NCBI RefSeq assembly: GCF_900460535.1
Contig: NZ_UHIL01000002.1
Coordinates: 496,001-560,000, forward strand
Direction of reading: 5' to 3'
DNA: 64,000 bases
From: Vibrio parahaemolyticus
GTDB lineage: Bacteria; Pseudomonadota; Gammaproteobacteria; Enterobacterales; Vibrionaceae
The position numbers and the translations under genes are program-made. Positions 61,545-64,000 of this stretch are shown here, piece after piece. The number at the start of each line of letters is the position of its first letter. Position 1 is the first letter of the stretch. Under the pieces are notes generated by a model. That model saw only the letters and a program-made list of their open reading frames with translations, had not been told where the DNA came from and made no database searches.

Positions 61545-64000
61545 GTGTTTGAAACTCTACCTAACCCAATGAATAAAATAAAAATACTTCCTTTAGCGAT
61601 CGCTCTTGCTCTTTCTGGTTGTGGAAGCGACGAAACCACACCAGTCGATACAGGCAGCCACGTGGCATCTCCTGATTGGCAAGATCAAATCATTTACTTC
61701 CTGATGATCGACCGTTTTAACGACGGCGACAGCGCTCTTAATGATCAAGGGCAAAACGAATTCGATCCGACTTCGGATAAAAAATTTAGCGGCGGCGACC
61801 TCGTTGGTGTGAGTGATAAGTTAAGCTACATCGAAGATCTCGGTGCCACATCGATCTGGATTACTCCGCCAGTTGCTAACCAATGGTGGGATGCAGAGCA
61901 AAACTACGGCGGCTACCACGGGTACTGGGCGCGCGATTTCCAAAAAGTGGATGAGCACTTCGGCGACCTAGAAAGCTACCAAGCGTTAGCACGCGAAGTG
62001 CATGCGCGTAACATGTTCTTAATTCAGGACATCGTGACCAACCATGTAGGCAACTTCTTCACCTACGATGATCCTTACAGTTATGATCCAAGCCTACCTT
62101 GCCAAGGCTTCCGTTTGATAAAAAATGCACTACCCGCCGGGCAAGAACTGCCATACCCACTCAACATGAACGAGTGTAAAACAGACGGCACAGGTAGTTA
62201 CCACTGGACGCCAACCATCACCGACCACAACGATCCGGTACAAGAAAAAACCTGGCAACTCTCTGATTTGGATGACCTTAATACGTCCGATCCCGAAGTG
62301 CGCGCTTACTTAAAAGAGAGCTACCGAAAATGGATTCGCGAAGTCGGCGTCGACGGATTCCGTATCGATACGGTGAAGTTTGTTGAACACGATTTCTGGA
62401 ACGATTTCCTACACGCCGACGATGGTGTGATGACGCAAGCGGTTGATACCGGTCGTGACAACTTCCTCACTTTTGGTGAAGTATTCGAAACATCTACGCC
62501 TTACCACACCGAAGGCGAAGAGAAGATGCTGACTTACATCGGTGAAAGTGGCTCGCCGAAACAGCTAACCTCGGTACTGAACTTCCCATTGCAAGCGACC
62601 ATGACGCGCGTATTTGCATCAGGGCAACCGACCGACTATTTGCGTTTCCGTCTTGAGAAAATGATGGAGATGTTCCCGAATCCGTACATCATGCCGAACT
62701 TCATTGATAATCACGACATGCCGCGCTTTCTGTCGCAAGGTAGCGTGAATGACATGAAACAAGCACTGATCACCATGATGAGCGTGCCGGGTATTCCTGT
62801 GATTTACCAAGGTACTGAACAGGCGATGTCAGCAGCGCGCGATGCGATGTTTGCTGGCGGTTACCGTGAAGATGGCGACTACGTAGACTCATTCGACCAA
62901 AACAGTGAGATGTACTTGTTTATTCAAGAACTTGCCAAGCTACGTACTGAAAACAAAGTCATGACACGTGGCGAAATGAAAGTGATTGGCAGCGATAAAG
63001 CGGGCGCGGGCGTGTTCGCCTTTACCCGAACGTTGGATAACGACGAAGTCTTGGTTGTGATGAATACATCCAACTCGCCGATGTTGATGAACCAACTCGA
63101 TGTAGAACAAGTTGGCGGCACCGTCTTCAAACAACAAATCATGTCGAACTGGGCACACGCTCCAGAACAGTTAGTCGCAGATGAAAATGGTAACGTAACC
63201 CTTGAGCTACCAGCCAAGTCTGCAGTGATTTACTCAAAAACAAGCAGCAATCAATCTGTAGATACCCCAGACCTCAATATCCGACTTGCTCAAGATTGGG
63301 AAGGACAAACCATCACTGATGACATCGTGATCACTGGTACTGCTAACGCAAACGAGAAATTGAACCTTGTCGTAGACGGTAATCTGGAAACAGCACAAGC
63401 CATTACCGTAGGTGCTGACGGTCAATTCAGCGTGACTTTATCTACCCGTAACTTTGCGATTGGCGAACAGCAACACCGCTTCGCGATTTATTCTACTGAC
63501 AAAAAAGCTGGCATTGAAGATGTTAACTTTGTGTCGGACTTAAGCTGGTCGAACACGCCAGACGACACTATTGATGACGCGGGTGATGCGCAAGATGGCA
63601 TGGGCGGTCCTAACGGTAACTATTCGCTACCAACGGATCCAACATTCGATAAAAACAATAGCCAACTCGCAATCAACAAAGCTGAGGTATTTACCGTTGG
63701 CAGTAACGTACGTTTGACCTTCACCATGGACAAGATCACCGACACTTGGTTACCACCAAACGGCTTCGACCACGTAGGTTTCACCATCTTCATTGATTTA
63801 CCTGAAGAAGCCGCAACCAACTTGTCTGAGCTACCGAAGATCAACGCTTCTATGCCAAGCGGAACCTGGAGTCGCAATGCGGTTGTTTTTGGCTGGCAAA
63901 GCTCTATTTACAACACCAAAGGAGCAAATGCGACGACATGGGGAGAAGCCGTAACGCCAGCACCAACAGTGACAGTAGACAAAGCCAACAACACCATTTC
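61545..64000 (+). CDS. Alpha-amylase lipoprotein, GH13 (3' end outside window)
   Basis: At least 818 residues, continuing past the right edge. The GTG at 61545 is chosen because GGAGG lies eight bases before it; the in-frame ATG at 61569 has no ribosome site. A lipoprotein signal ends in ALALSGCG (Cys26). The GH13 barrel has all four conserved regions: DIVTNHVG, GFRIDTVK (nucleophile Asp), FGEVF (acid/base Glu) and FIDNHD. A beta domain follows (to about SAVIYSK), then Ig-like sequence and a region resembling the glucodextranase C-terminal/DOMON-like domain (TDTWLPPNGFDHVGFTIFIDLP). It cleaves alpha-1,4-glucans at the cell surface. It is downstream of an AraC-CBM21 regulator. Confidence 0.94.
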   Translation, partial: MFETLPNPMNKIKILPLAIALALSGCGSDETTPVDTGSHVASPDWQDQIIYFLMIDRFNDGDSALNDQGQNEFDPTSDKKFSGGDLVGVSDKLSYIEDLGATSIWITPPVANQWWDAEQNYGGYHGYWARDFQKVDEHFGDLESYQALAREVHARNMFLIQDIVTNHVGNFFTYDDPYSYDPSLPCQGFRLIKNALPAGQELPYPLNMNECKTDGTGSYHWTPTITDHNDPVQEKTWQLSDLDDLNTSDPEVRAYLKESYRKWIREVGVDGFRIDTVKFVEHDFWNDFLHADDGVMTQAVDTGRDNFLTFGEVFETSTPYHTEGEEKMLTYIGESGSPKQLTSVLNFPLQATMTRVFASGQPTDYLRFRLEKMMEMFPNPYIMPNFIDNHDMPRFLSQGSVNDMKQALITMMSVPGIPVIYQGTEQAMSAARDAMFAGGYREDGDYVDSFDQNSEMYLFIQELAKLRTENKVMTRGEMKVIGSDKAGAGVFAFTRTLDNDEVLVVMNTSNSPMLMNQLDVEQVGGTVFKQQIMSNWAHAPEQLVADENGNVTLELPAKSAVIYSKTSSNQSVDTPDLNIRLAQDWEGQTITDDIVITGTANANEKLNLVVDGNLETAQAITVGADGQFSVTLSTRNFAIGEQQHRFAIYSTDKKAGIEDVNFVSDLSWSNTPDDTIDDAGDAQDGMGGPNGNYSLPTDPTFDKNNSQLAINKAEVFTVGSNVRLTFTMDKITDTWLPPNGFDHVGFTIFIDLPEEAATNLSELPKINASMPSGTWSRNAVVFGWQSSIYNTKGANATTWGEAVTPAPTVTVDKANNTI

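Noticed and set aside
1..64000. CRISPR arrays, insertion sequences, prophage or integron structures
   Set aside because: No regularly spaced repeats, transposase, integrase or attachment-site pattern was found; gene content looks like stable Vibrio sequence.

Overview
The window is a continuous piece of a Vibrio genome, most likely chromosome 2 of a Harveyi-clade species (V. parahaemolyticus, V. alginolyticus or V. harveyi relatives). The main reason is a complete second-flagellum cluster of the lateral (swarming) type, with lafA flagellin, lafK, lafS, lafT/lafU and a dedicated motY. The species call is inference. No rRNA, tRNA, insertion sequence, integron or CRISPR array was seen. The rest is accessory metabolism, transport and regulation in short operons, with Vibrio-like codon use and many clear intrinsic terminators.

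Region by region. 1-2400: a two-component system (kinase cut by the window edge) beside two secreted spondin-domain proteins. 2.6-10.6 kb: an orphan helical protein, a LysR/glyoxalase pair, a PepSY membrane protein with a small secreted neighbour, cytochrome b562, a YcdX-type PHP phosphatase, an SRPBCC protein, and a divergent EamA exporter/LysR pair. 10.6-11.7 kb: a secreted S1 protease with a GlyGly-CTERM tail.

11.7-35.4 kb: the lateral flagellar cluster. A leftward operon motY-lafK-fliEFGHIJ and a rightward operon fliMNPQR-flhBA plus a degenerate EAL-like gene diverge from about 19.9 kb. lafA follows as its own unit. Then comes lafBCDEFSTU (cap, chaperones, hook-length control, FliL, sigma-28, stator), preceded by a sigma-54-type promoter and a possible activator site. 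The rod/hook/ring genes (flg) are absent and must lie elsewhere.

35.4-47.2 kb: small membrane and PH-domain proteins, a TetR/HPP divergent pair with two matching operators, a glycyl-radical enzyme and its activase (ybiW/ybiY type) divergent from a fructose-6-phosphate-aldolase gene, a DUF2799 lipoprotein, two GNAT acetyltransferases, the conserved mdtL-yidZ pair and another EamA exporter.

47.5-55.8 kb: a six-gene envelope operon (FUSC protein, NodT outer-membrane factor, DUF1656, HlyD-type fusion protein, K+ channel-like protein, AI-2E-family permease), then a UPF0319 protein and an RDD protein. 55.9-64 kb: ferredoxin-NADP reductase, a thioesterase, a VF530 protein, LysR, a monooxygenase-like protein, nitroreductase nfsB, and an AraC regulator fused to a CBM21-like starch-binding domain immediately before a lipoprotein alpha-amylase that runs off the right edge.

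Most interesting points: the AraC-CBM21 fusion next to the amylase, the catalytically dead EAL-like protein coupled to flhA, the sigma-54 promoter architecture before lafB, the reduced FliM and receiver-dead LafK, and the radical-enzyme/aldolase module with its tandem operators.
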